This document shows, in pieces, positions 23,401 through 33,860 of a stretch of 64,000 nt of DNA. The DNA is from Bolinopsis microptera. Lineage: Eukaryota; Ctenophora; Tentaculata; Lobata; Bolinopsidae. The translations under genes were made by a program, and so were the position numbers. The stretch covers positions 5,473,675 to 5,537,674 of the forward strand of contig NC_087078.1 in assembly GCF_026151205.1 (NCBI RefSeq), in the 5' to 3' direction. Under the pieces are notes generated by a model, which was not told where the DNA came from, did not search any database, and worked only from the letters and a program-made list of their open reading frames with translations. Positions within the stretch are counted from its first letter, which is position 1. Each line of letters starts with the position of its first letter.

Positions 23401-26400
23401 AGGGTGGAGGTGTTTAAAATGGCGAAAATCTGGCTTACGTAATTTATGAACGGTCCCTGATGCAATCGTACCGATATTATAGGAAGTTCAAATATTTATG
23501 AAATAACGATTTCCAAAGTCGTTTTAAAAATCCTGAGTCCAAATCACACTGCTTCTAGAAAAATTACGTCACAAGCCGAGTTACTACGGTACTAAATACC
23601 AATATTCGCGAAGTTCTAAATTTCGTGATTTTATATTCTGACACCTGGTTCCATGATAATTTGTATTTTAAAGTTAACCCCTACTGCTCCGGCCGTGCAC
23701 CTGGTTTAATGTTAACTTAGTAACAGAGGTCACGAGCGTCGTGTTATTTACGGTTCCACTGGAAATAGGCAAAACAACCTGAGCTCTGACTGTTGAGGAA
23801 AGCTCGTCATAAAATTTGAAACCATCTACAAAAGCCACATCATAATAGGAGATGCTGGCGTGTTACGTACCGTCTAGCTAGGGTCTAAGTCTCAGGATCT
23901 TATTGTAATGCAGTATCAAAATAGATATCAGGATAATATAATAACTGTGCTGTTTGTGATAAGCCAGTATATAAGGGGAGACTGCGGGGTGTCTACAGAT
24001 TGAGATATCTATTCCACTGAAACTTCAAACACCGAGACGGTTTAACTCCAAACAAATCAAAATACTACCAGCTTATCCGAACTCGTGTTGTCACAAGGTA
24101 TTGAAATACGGATTTTAAGCTGGCCCAGCTCTACTTTGGATTACCTGGTCCGAGGTTCGGTTTTTAACTGAAAATCACCAAAAGTCGTGTTAAGAACATG
24201 TGACATGTGTATCATAGAACTACAGTCTCATCACGTGGTAATAAGGAACGTTGAGGTGGTTAAAGTGAGTCAGGTGTGCCAGCAATTAACAGTGTTAATT
24301 TGTGTAACCACTAACCAGTGGTTACCAGTAGTTACCAGTGGTTACCAGTGGTTACCAGTGGTTACCAGTAGTTACCAGTGGTTACAGTAATCACAGTTAT
24401 TTAATTTTGACTTTATTTTGCAGTTGACACCTCTCATTCTTCAGATAGCGTTTGAAGTGTTGGCACTAGAGAACACCACTAGTAGTACGGAACAGAATGC
24501 TTGTGTACTCAGAGTCGGCTGGTCGCATGATGAGATCGATATATCCGTGAGTTCTTTATTTATTGTTATTTTTTTGTATTTCCTACTTGAATATCTTTGA
24601 TGATCATATCTAAGTTATTCATTATAACAGAGTTATTCATTATCACATCATAACACTGAGTTATTCATTATTAATATTAATTATTACTCAGCTGTTGTTA
24701 TTTCTGCCTTCATTCAGTTTCATAATGAATTATGTATGATACTGATTGTTGCAGTTCAGTCGTTATTTGTATTTATTTTTTAATTATGTCCAAAAATCGT
24801 TCTTATGAGTTATCAAAATTGATGTCATCTAAAATACAAAATAATACACATATTATACACTACTTCACTATAAGTTTTAAACATTTGATTCAAACTTTTT
24901 CAAACAATAAAATTCCGAAATTACCGCACGTTATAAGTTATTTGATTTAAAAGGCGAACCCTGTAGCTGAACATCATACAACAAGATGTTTAAAGTGTAT
25001 AAGTTGCAACTTCCCTCCGAATTTAGGGGGTTGGGATTTGGCAACCCTCTTCGGATCATTGATATGTCCGTAATTTATAGAATAATCAATTGAAAACCGT
25101 AGTTAACGTTACGATACAATTAATATAGACGTCAAGAAATCTTTTGTATTAAAATGTTTCACTTCCTAAATTGCCAAAAGTTCATCTTCAGTTGAGCATA
25201 CAGAACATGAAAACGCCCAAGTCATAGTAAAGATCCTGCCTCATAGCGCTCTTTACCATCTTCCTCCAGGATTCCCAATGTTCCTCGCTGTCAATGCTTG
25301 TTGTCATAACTCCAGATCCATCAATGAGCTGCTCTGCAACATCTCTCAGCAGCTGTTAAGATAGTGGTATTACTATTAAGGGACATGTAATGTAGTCCGA
25401 GGAGTCCTAATCCTCGGACTAATTTAATCCTCCTCGCGTTCTAAAATGCCAGATGGCTTTTCTCTTCTAACATTTTATTATATGTAAGCAAATTTTCGCT
25501 GTAGAATAGTTTCCGAATGTTTTGAGCAAGGTTTGTATTGATTTTTATTGAGTCCGAACACCGAACACGTAACAAACAATAACCCCCCCCCACAGTATCC
25601 CCCAACAGTATCCCCTATATGTTGAGTCTTACCTCCACGTCACTACCACTAAAATCAAACTCCGCCAGACGAGGCCAAACAGGTTTTAAGAATTTTATGG
25701 TGATACCAAGCTCGTAGCCAAGGCTGCTTGGGCTGCTTCTCTTCTTTCTGGGACTTAGATCTGAAATAATTCCCTACTATAAAAAGATGCAGCTACATGT
25801 TTAAAATTTAAAATTCGTGGTTAGAAAATCGAGATCTGATTATAAAGATGACCATAGCCTGGAAAACTACTAACAAGGAGCAGTGAGTGTAGAATTTCCA
25901 GAGGTAATCCCTGGGTATCTGATCTTGAAGGCCAGCAGATTCATGTACTGCATGATACCGTTATTCTCAATATCCTTCATACATCCACACACTTCGGATT
26001 CTGGGTCCAGCAGTTTAGCCGCCAGGTCATACTGTTTAGCAGCTTGGTTCCATAGCTCGGCCATGTGGAAAACGTGTGTTGCCATCTCAAGAGGGCTGTA
26101 ACCTTTCACCTGCCAGTCGGCTCTGTCCATGTTTCTCATCACCTGGGCGATGTTTGTTGGAAATGGGGGGGGGGGGGGGGGGGGGGGAGAAATAGAGATA
26201 AAGTATGGTTTTTTGTTTTGTGTTTAGAAACATTTCTGACGGATTACAGCCTACAAAGTGTTTAATGTTACCTTACCATATCAAACTGTCTCATAGCTGG
26301 AGTGGAGAAGTCGTCATCATAACCAGCCAGGGGGGCATGAGGGAGCACTCTCTCCTCACTATCCATATCCGGGTTCACTGAAAATACAAGCTATTATCAC

Positions 26401-29400
26401 TAGTAGTAGAATATAGCGCATACTATGCTAGTTATACAAGTAAATCTAAAATGTAAATATTCCTAAGCCTGCTTATAATCTTTATGTCAAACCTGTTGGA
26501 ATATTGTTCTCCTCTTGCGCATCACTTTTGAAGTAGAATCTGATGTCCTCCAAGGTAAGAGAGTGGATGCTGTGGGTAACAAACGGGACAAAGTTGTCCG
26601 GATCAATTCCAGCTCTTGTCAGAACACTTGGACAGGTGTCCGGTGAGGGGGCTGAAATAAAAGAGAGAGTTAGACATTCTCTGCATTCCTGTAGCTCTAG
26701 AGAAACATTCCATATTATCAAGTCATCAGAACGCCTGGTCATGGATACGAAACCAAAGATCTATTCGGTATTTTAATTGTCTAGAAAAACCTGTCTGTCC
26801 TGTAGCTGCCAACAATCCAGTAACTATCAGCAATAGCATGATTTTGTCTTAAGACCTTCATAATTGATAATTAATTGTACTTTGCAACCAGCGATACGCA
26901 GATATTAATTCGTAAAAATATAATAGGCAACAGACTAAAGACGAGTGATATGACCATTTTAAAAATTAACCTCCTTTGAAAAATGAACGATTTAAAACAT
27001 AATGCAGGGTTTCTTAAACGAATAAACATCGACAAATTCTCCTGTCAGCACTGGCTTGAAGTTGAAATCTCGTTATCAGATCCCCAGTTCGAGTTTAAAT
27101 AATAATTCGTCTAATTACAATTCTTATCAATAAAAACGTACCGTATCTTCTGTTGGCTTAATTCCATGATTTGCATCAAATCAATAAATATCCGGGACAT
27201 TTGTTGCAACCTTTTGCAGTTTGCACAATTTCAGAAACCTTCCTAATCAAATCTTCCAAAGAAATTAGATTGACCCGGAGGACGCCAGTGGTTCTAATAA
27301 TCGATTTACAAAAACGATAAATATCATAATAATACAACGTAAAAACCGTACAATTACCCTTATCTGTCTTGACCATCTCGCACCGTACAGCTGATTACAA
27401 ATTTTAAAACCACCCATTTTATTACCGCCCATTATCTCAGCTCGGTGAGAATGGAAGTTCATGGGGTTACGGAGGAACAGCCAAGAAGTCACATGACAAC
27501 AAATACCTGAACTATGGAGACAAGTTTGGAGCTGGAGATTCCATCACATGTTACGTCGACCTCGAGTCAGACGTGAGTTACTGTGAAACTGTATTTTCTA
27601 TTTTTAGGCATTTAGTTGACTGGTGCAGTGAGCCTGGCTTAGTGCTCACTGCATCGTCAGTTATATCTCGATCTTACTCATTTTTAAGTTTTACATAATA
27701 TCTTTTGTTCATCGTGAACAATGAACAATAAATTCAAAAATCGAAATTCGCAGGAGAAGACAATTTCCTTTGCAAAAAATGGTAAACATCAGGGTGCAGC
27801 CTTCACTTTGACCCCAGATAATTTGAAGAAACCCCTCTTCCCCTCCGTTTCATCGAAGAACGTCAAATTCTTGGTATGTTATTTTCTGCTGGTTCATTCC
27901 TCTGGACCTGATTTGCTTTAGAAAAATACAAATTCTGCCAAGTACCAGTAATAAAATGCTTGGTACAAATATAAATCCGGAATTTAGCCAGTCAGTTTTT
28001 CAGAGTTTAGTGTATCTTAGTGCAACAATTTAAGTGTATCTTAGCGCAACAAGTTAAGTGTATCTTAGTGCAACAAGTTAAACTTTTATCTTAGTGCAAC
28101 AAGAAAATGGATATTGATTCCTTCATGAGCGACCAGTAACCAGTTAACTAAAAACTTCATTTCAGCTAAATTTTGGACAGCAGCCAACAAAGCACCCCCT
28201 GGCGGATGGTTACAAAATGATTGCATTCACCGCTGCCGACCACGTGCACCCATGTGTAGCAGGCCCTGCCACCCTCGCTGACGCTGAGTTTATCATGATG
28301 GTGGGTCTCCCTGCTGCTGGTAAGAGCACATGGTGTGAGAGCCACGCTGCTGCTCATCCAGATAAGAGATACAACATCCTCGGTACTAATCTGATCATGG
28401 AGAAGATGAAAGTTACTGGTCTCCATAGAAAGAGGAACTACCATGGCCGCTGGGAGGAGCTCATTCAGAAAGCTACCGGTATTCTGAACACTCTGTTCAA
28501 GATCGTGGAACAAAAACTTGAAAGGTTTCCCCGGAACATTATCCTTGATCAAACCAACGTTTACGAAAGTGCAAGACGTAGAAAGCTCCGGAACTTCTCC
28601 AAGTTCGGCCGGAAAGTAGCTGTAATTATCGTGAATGCCGGCGAGGAGTTGACCAAGAGGAACGCTATAAGAGAAAAGGAGGAGGGTAAGTTTGTTCCAG
28701 AAAGTGCTGTTATGGAAATGAAAGCAAACTTCCGTATCCCAGCTCTAACTGAAGGACTCACTGAAGTGCAGTTCATTGAAATGGACGAGTCTGCCACAAA
28801 GAAACAAATAGATGAATTTCAGGCAGAAGGAAAGAAATATAAGGAGCGAGGAAGTCGGTCCGAAAGTGAGAAAGCTAAACCAGGGGAAAAGAGGATGTCT
28901 GAAAAACCTCCCTTTGAGGACAAGCTCAACAAACGTTCAAAACCAGACAATGAGCCCTCAAGATCGGACGGCGGTCGACACCCAAGTAGCTCTCGCGACA
29001 GATCCAACGATGGTGACCGCTCCAGACAAGATCGGCCTAATCGTTCTTTTGAAGATAGGAGAAGAGATAGCGACAGGAGGGACCGAGACGACAAAGATCG
29101 TAGAGTTGAGAGAGGAGGCAGCTCGAGAGGAGGGTTCTCTGTAACTGTGGATAGAAGAGAAGATAACAGGAGGAGGAGTGCGGAGAAAGCTAGATCTACT
29201 TCTGGAGACCGGGGTGGTGACCGGGGTAGCCGGGATCAAGGAGGGAGAATGGGCAGGAACAATGATAGGGACAGTAGAGGGGACAGTGGCAGGGGCAGAG
29301 ATGATCGCAGAGGAGGTGGTGGGCGGTTTGGCAGTAGAGATGCTGATAACAAAGATGAGGGTGGTTTCAACAGAGACAGAGGTGGCTTCAGAGGTGGAAA

Positions 29401-32048
29401 TGACAGAGGTGGGAATGACAGAGGTTCGTCAATTTTGGCATGGAAGTCTTTTGATCAGATTCTACATTCTTGACTGTCCATTTAATTTTTTACATTTTCC
29501 TATCTCTCAAAACAAAACTCTTTCCAATTTCCAAACTAATGATCCCTTTTTTCAGGACGAGATTTTGGACGTGGTGATACCCGTGGTGGTCGTGATGATA
29601 GATCAGGTTTTGGAGGTAACCAAAGTAACAACAGACCATCCCGCTTTAGTGACCGTAATCCTCCTGCTCCAACACCAAGTCAGGATACCAAACCTGGAGG
29701 TTGGAACCAACGTGGTCCTGAACACCAACCCAACCAATATGGCGCTGGTGCTCCTCAGCCAAATAACCAGTTCGGTGGTTCTCGTGATCGTGGGGGGTCT
29801 AGCTTTGGAGGAAACCAAAATGATTCATTCAATAAGCCTCCAGTCAAGACCGAACCTATGGATATAGGTCGCCCAGCTGGTAATCAATACCCTCCCAACA
29901 ACACCAATAGAAACTATCCTCCTGTTAAATCAGAGTCACGTGACCATGATAACACTTCCCAGCATAGCAACAAATCATTCGGTTCCACTATGATTGATTA
30001 CAACACTCCGGAGACAAAACAGTATGGAGTACCCCAAGATAACAGCAATAATATCTCTAACAGAGACCAGTATGGTCAGCAGTCTGCGGGCGGTAATAGC
30101 TCCTTCAACCAACAAAGACCTAGATTTGGAGAGCAAGGTCCAGGAAGTGGTACTCAGCAATATGGTGGCTTCAACAATAACAAAAGCCAACCGTCAGGCG
30201 GGTTCGGGCAATCCGGTGGACCTGGTAACCAGCAGTCAACCGGCTCTAGCCAGCAGTCAAGAGATAGCGGTAAATTTAACCAGGGCGGAAGTAGCTACAA
30301 TCAATCCGGACGCGGTGGTGGTGGTGGTAGTGGTGATGGTGGTCCTAGCAGCTCTCAACCTGGATCTTATGATCTCAGCCAAATTGGCAAATTGTTCAAT
30401 CCGCCCGCACAAGCTCCAGCACCACCTCCAGGGCCCGTTGGAGCTCCGGCTGGATTTGATAGAGTTGGAAATAGTGGCGCTGCCAACAAGCCCCCAGGTA
30501 GGTCTGCTGACTTAGGAGCTCCAAATCAGTACAACCAGCAACAGACTTCTAACTACGGATCTGGTCAGTACAACAGTCAGCCCCCCTTCGTTCAAGATCA
30601 GAAACCAAGCTATGGTGCTGGCAATCAGAGACAAAGTTACGGGGAGAGGCAGAGCTACAGCGACCCGCTAGCAAGGGATTTGGTGAGAGTCACATCGCCA
30701 GCTATGGAGGAAATCAGAGACAAGGCTATGAAGACATACAGAAACAAAAATACGGCGATGTTTCAAAATCATCCGGCTATGGAGAAGCTCCGCGACAGGG
30801 TTCCATCGATAACCAGAGACAGAGCCATGGTGATGACCACAAACAGGGTTATGGAGGCAATCCAAGTCAAAGTCACGGTGAAAGTGCTAGACCAAGCTAT
30901 GGTGAGCCTCCAAAACCAGCCTATGGAGACATTCCGAAACCTAATTACGGAGGTCCGTCAACCCAAAATTATGGAGACACATCAACCCAAAACTACGGAG
31001 AAACATCGAGGCAAAACTATGGAAATTCACAGAGACAAAGCTATGGAGACAGCCAAAGATCTGGATACGGAGACAACCAACCACGATCTGGATACAGTGA
31101 AACGCCAAGACAACCCCAAGGAGACAACTACGGACAAAGTTACGGAGACAGCTACAGTAGTGGATCACAAGTTAAAAAGGAGGACCCGCGGTCTGGATCC
31201 TATGGTGAGCAACCTGCTCATCAGTCCTACAACTCCGGGAACAATTCTGCGCCCCAATATGGTGGGGTTCCAGGTACCTTATCTGTTTGTACTTCGTTGG
31301 CTGTCGACTGCAAATCACATGAATGTTTTTGAATCGAAAAATTTACTTTGAAAATGAAATGTTGCACTATCATGATAGGTTCACAAAACCTTTTTCTTCG
31401 TTTTCTCCATTGAATCAGACCAATTCTAATGAACGCTTTGGACAGCCATGCATGAACCGTTTGAATACTTGTTTAATGCAGTTTTACTTCTCAGCTAACC
31501 CTACGGATCTCAAAGAAAGTGTTTCCCAAATATTCCAGAACTATGGCAGTAAGTGTACATTCCACAATCTATATCTGTTTGAATTTCCATCGTCTTGAAT
31601 TGATTCAGTGACTGCTATGCTATTTTTATTGAACTGTTTTCTAGGCCAGTTGAATGCTGTGGGAGCGAGAGCCTCTAGTCAGGAGGCAGATCAAGGTATA
31701 CAGAGGTACACAAGCCAACAGTCGTACGGAACACAACAGTACACCGCAGTTCAGCAGTACACTGCTGCTCCTCCGGATAATAGCCAGGTAGGAGGATTAG
31801 GGAAGGGGGAGGGGGTATTCGACTCTAGACATGACTATCTGTTACTTCTTCCAAGGGAAGCTTAGGGTAGGGTAACCGTTTTTATGACACCTTTATGTCA
31901 GTCAGTTCTAATTGCGTCGGCATCCTGATAAAAGGTTTAACCGGATAAATATTCGCAGGGACAGCAGCGAGGAGGTCCGCCGGATCAAACAGGCTATCAA
32001 CAATACCCATCTCAGATACCTTATCAGAGCTACCCTGGATACCAATAG
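11402..32048 (+). CDS. hnRNP U-like protein, SPRY + P-loop + SYG-rich tail, twelve exons
   Basis: Exons 11402-11651, 11789-11910, 12033-12266, 15733-15870, 24445-24546, 27441-27572, 27754-27873, 28166-29423, 29556-31273, 31495-31548, 31644-31787 and 31959-32048; about 1454 aa. The N-terminus is RGG/PRG-rich, then a Lys/Pro/Glu-rich linker. SPRY runs over exons 4-7: FDCLWASLRATHGVSGGK joins IAFEVLALEN, then VLRVGWS and YGDKFGAGDSITCYVD, as in hnRNP U. The P-loop domain has MMVGLPAAGKSTW (about residues 411-421) and ILDQTNVY. After it come Arg/Asp/Gly-rich and SYG/NYG/QY-rich low-complexity regions. The family binds RNA in the nucleus. No SAP domain is visible. A 1-nt frameshift occurs near 30660 in exon 9: the repeat register and the phases of exons 10-12 fit only after this shift, so it is an assembly error, an allele, or a real truncation. 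Introns 4 and 5 host antisense genes. Confidence 0.92.
12407..12531. repeat. 10-bp minisatellite, left arm of element copy 1
   Basis: About twelve tandem copies of the unit GGACATAGGC with single-base variants (GGACATAGAC). A matching array is present at 35010-35100 in copy 2. The unit is the complement of the TGTCC-rich repeats in the right arm. Confidence 0.9.
12680..15350. repeat. CT-rich satellite with higher-order repeats, core of copy 1
   Basis: Almost pure C/T with scattered AG from the unit CTCCTCCTCAGTC and the variants CTCCTCCTGGGTC and CAGCCATCC. A marker GGGTCTTCCTGATC recurs at about 12714, 13552 and 14388, giving two higher-order blocks of 838 and 836 bp, followed by shorter blocks. 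One reading frame yields Ser/Pro/Leu low-complexity peptide; this is a by-product of the repeat, not a gene. The strand asymmetry makes triplex-type structure possible. Confidence 0.9.
15361..15530. repeat. 20-bp TGTCCG minisatellite, right arm of copy 1
   Basis: Tandem units close to TGTCCGTCCGAGTCCGCCAA, about six regular copies preceded by TGTCCACCAATGTCCGCTAA variants. The same arm occurs at 37548-37710 in copy 2. Overlapping reading frames in it are repeat artefacts. Confidence 0.9.
17288..17486. repeat. inverted-repeat element, about 200 bp (MITE-like)
   Basis: The left end CCCGCACTGTATTGCGACAA and the reverse complement of the right end, ACCGCACTACATTGC followed by ACCACTATATTGCGACAAC, share the core CCGCACT..ATTGC. 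The motif TTGTCGCAATATA repeats twice near the right end. No coding capacity. Confidence 0.4.
18476..18636. mobile_element. GTTCA..TTACGT family MITE, copy A
   Basis: The left end GGGTCGTTCACCTGTTACGT and the inverse of the right end, GGGATTGTTCACGTATTACG, form imperfect terminal inverted repeats that continue into TTAGCCA/TTAACCA. It is about 160 bp and non-coding. It is flanked by a diverged 35-bp direct repeat (AGATACGAGTTCCAAGAATC on the left, AGATATGAGTTCCAGGAATC on the right), far longer than a usual target duplication. Confidence 0.7.
20032..20097. repeat. short inverted repeat
   Basis: GGAGGTGGTTTTGGCAGTGA near the left end pairs imperfectly with TCAAATACCACCTCC at the right, giving a possible hairpin of about 65 bp. 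It lies just before copy B of the GTTCA..TTACGT element and shares AGGTGGTTTTGG with it. Confidence 0.4.
20141..20288. mobile_element. GTTCA..TTACGT family MITE, copy B
   Basis: The left end CTCGTTCACTTAACATATAT continues to TACGTAAGCCA, and the right end TGGCTTACGTAATATATGAA continues to CGAACCC; together they are an inverted repeat. It is 148 bp and non-coding. The family is defined by two other copies in the same intron. Confidence 0.7.
21873..22625 (-). CDS. antisense orphan ORF in hnRNP U-like intron 4
   Basis: A 250-aa open frame on the strand opposite to its host. I do not recognise a family. The region from about residue 35 onward has natural amino-acid composition with many Cys and aromatic residues (for example CFCC-type pairs in RLFCCKKLYPVMQDMFRRFH, and CRECPYRD), so it is probably coding and cytosolic or nuclear. 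The first about 32 residues may be intron: a good splice acceptor (AACTTCAG) precedes position 22530 on the minus strand, so this could be the last exon of a longer gene, reading ALQRRKTVEWDELSNFFRSY onward. I could not find a partner exon. The C-terminus is acidic (EDMMEEDWF). Confidence 0.6.
   Translation of the reverse strand: MVKIPYLIPFITCFKLLPIFDTQNHSTPQNFSALQRRKTVEWDELSNFFRSYLCTGDQSWPRKLTKPSMKLLSLFLVGIFCEQRFEFREVYDALMVMFEQGSPDKCYQDGMVTAITRLFCCKKLYPVMQDMFRRFHNWFCVGGTDEGSLCNLFQHFTNRAAVLDIYNFTGKFNVCRECPYRDAKANQSHSTRLKRQYSVRTLLYSVSSMFKTQEVPMNPKGKSVLLRQYLIVVGDMADCLTEDMMEEDWF
22942..23457. mobile_element. GTTCA..TTACGT family MITE, copy C, split by a SINE
   Basis: The left end GGGATCGTTCACAATTCACA continues to TATTACGATAGCCA; the right end TGGCTTACGTAATTTATGAA continues to CGGTCCC. 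They match the family termini. The interior is interrupted by a tRNA-derived SINE, which accounts for most of the length. Confidence 0.75.
22984..23338 (+). mobile_element. tRNA-derived SINE
   Basis: The head is tRNA-like: GGCCAGG and CCTGGTC can form an acceptor stem, TAGCGCAGTTGGTTAGA fits the internal A box, and GGTTGCGAGTTCGAAACCC fits the B box of a pol III promoter. The anticodon arm is distorted, so I do not call a functional tRNA. A body of about 270 bp follows, ending in an A-rich tail (8 A at 23331-23338). It sits inside a MITE, so it inserted later than that element. Confidence 0.8.
24311..24386. repeat. 10-bp tandem repeat GTTACCAGTG
   Basis: About seven and a half copies with G/A variation at the last position, ending 58 bp before the splice acceptor of hnRNP U-like exon 5. 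The period is exactly 10 bp. Confidence 0.9.
25188..26839 (-). CDS. secreted protein of unknown family, six exons, nested antisense
   Basis: Exons, in transcript order: 26839-26791, 26651-26493, 26377-26277, 26142-25875, 25760-25633 and 25352-25188; phases agree throughout and give 289 aa. The gene lies entirely in intron 5 of the hnRNP U-like gene, on the other strand. The N-terminus MLLLIVTGLLAATGQT is a clear signal peptide, so the product should enter the secretory pathway. The mature part is helical in character (EMATHVFHMAELWNQAAKQY, LLRDVAEQLIDGS) with few cysteines (DTCPS, CGCMKD, FMFCMLN) and a basic PRKKRSSPSS stretch that could be a processing site. There is no membrane anchor. I do not recognise the family. 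A 24-nt G run interrupts intron 3. Unusual splice choice: the exon-4 donor is GTTAGT, where read-through would give an immediate stop. Confidence 0.8.
26165..26188. repeat. poly-G tract (24 nt)
   Basis: Uninterrupted G run on the plus strand inside the third intron of the secreted orphan gene (C run on the coding strand). No element end is recognisable next to it. Confidence 0.9.
28017..28106. repeat. tandem repeat of about 28 bp
   Basis: Four copies of a unit containing GTGTATCTTAGTGCAACAAG, slightly diverged, in intron 7 of the hnRNP U-like gene. Confidence 0.8.
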
Positions 32049-32840
32049 CCTGCCTTCTTTTCCAGGAACTTTTATCTCTGAAATATTTTATCTACAGACG
32101 TCTAATTTTTTTACAGATGAATTAGAATTTGACTGTTTTGGTTCACGTTGTAGTTTTAAATGCCCCTCTTAACCTCGATTAAACTATCGTCGTTGTTATA
32201 TTCTTTTTGTTTTATTAGGCGGACTGAGAAATGAGAAAGCGAATGAGTGAAGTTGAAACAAGACGATTATATTATAGACCTCACAAAACTCCACGTATAT
32301 TGATATTTCTTATTCGACACTGTGAATGTGGGATTGATTGGATTTTATAATTCCAATTTCAATCGATCTCACTTAGCTAATTCTTTTATCATCCAAGATC
32401 GAGAGAAACCTTTCTCAGCTCCAAGCTTTGAGAAGACTCTTTCGGTGTTGGTTTGTAAAGATCAATGAATGTATCGTGTAGTGAAATTGAATGAAAAATT
32501 ATTTATTGATATTATGTTCTATATTTGTTATTCAAGAAAAAGTCTGTCTTCGTTGTACATTTAGTGTTAACTAGTGATGCTCGCAAAATATTTATTCAAA
32601 ACTCGGCGCATGTCTTGGTAGATTATAAACCTACAAATACATTACCTGGGGACCTCAGGCTATTTAATTATATTTATGTTCATAATCATAGAGTTCGGCG
32701 GAATGACAGGCTGAATCCACAGTCAGAGAACGAATTTTCCAGGTTGCGCGCGCGCGATCTATATTTTATTTTAATTTTCCCTTGCGATACAATATAGTAA
32801 ACGTTGCATACATTTTTCTTGTCATATGTTGTATGACCCG

Positions 32841-32858
32841 CCGCGCACGAGTGCGCGG
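32841..32858. repeat. perfect GC palindrome
   Basis: CCGCGCAC and GTGCGCGG are separated by GA, a perfect 8-bp hairpin stem in otherwise AT-rich sequence. Confidence 0.8.
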
Positions 32859-33834
32859 CTCCCCTGTATCGTAGAAACTCTATAGTGAAACGACAATGGG
32901 GGTCACGATGTGCTAAACATTTTTTCTGTGCATGTTAAGAGACAAGCAACGTGAGTCGTAGTCATAATGTAACACCAATCTAAGGCCGCCCGGGTCGTTT
33001 GCATAATTATTACATAATCAGCCGAAAGCAGAGGATGGGATTCAATCTTGACGGATGTTACTCGTCTAAATTTCTTCGAAGTAGCGCGCGCCGCAATTTC
33101 TTCTCGACGGCACGAGCTACGAAGTAGCGCGCGCCGGGCCAGATCATTAACAATGGTCAAAATTCAATCATGTCAATGAAACAATAAATTTAATTTAAGC
33201 ACTCGCAGTTTAATGTGAGTTTGTGCTAACAATACTTTTGCTTCCTTGCGGGAAATATTTGCAAATTATTTACCTGCGGGGACCTCAGGTTGACGAATGT
33301 TACTCGTCAAAATTTCTTCGAAGTAGCGCGGCGCTTTCTTTTTGAAATGTTACGTGCTACGTTGCTTTAACCAACGCCCCCGTCACGCAGTACGCATATA
33401 CACATGTGGCTATGTGAACGTGTTACGAAGTAGCGCGCGCCGGGCCAGACCATTAACAATGGTCAAGACATCAGGCTATCATGTTCATCAACATAAAATA
33501 GAGATTCGGCGGAATGACAGGCTGAGCGCGGCCCAGTAACAAATTATCAGCTCTCAGTGTCCACGAGTTTTAGTGCATATAATTCCCGGAAAATATTATA
33601 AACAAGAAATGCAGCCGCTTTTCCTTTGCGGATAATCGCTCAATTTCCCGCTTTGACCATTATTAATGGTTATTGGCCCGGCGCGCGCTAATTCGAGGAA
33701 ATTTAGACGAGTAACATCCGTCAATTTCCCGCTCCGTGATGGCGTATTTTATTATATTCCATAAACCCTGGGGAACCCAGGCTTTACGTGGTTTATATAC
33801 ATTATGCATCCAGAATCCAGATATGGCGGATCCG

Positions 33835-33860
33835 CACTGTCACTCCAAGGAGTGACAGTG
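33835..33860. repeat. perfect hairpin with 12-bp arms
   Basis: CACTGTCACTCC, AA, then GGAGTGACAGTG. A perfect stem with a 2-nt loop at the edge of the GC-rich repeat cluster. It could be a rho-like or transposon hairpin end; the function is unknown. Confidence 0.85.

Noticed and set aside
28812-30515. Additional long frames overlapping hnRNP U-like exons 8 and 9 (both strands)
   Set aside because: They are shadows of the Arg/Asp/Gly- and SYG-rich coding repeats; splice phases and SPRY/P-loop homology select a single frame.
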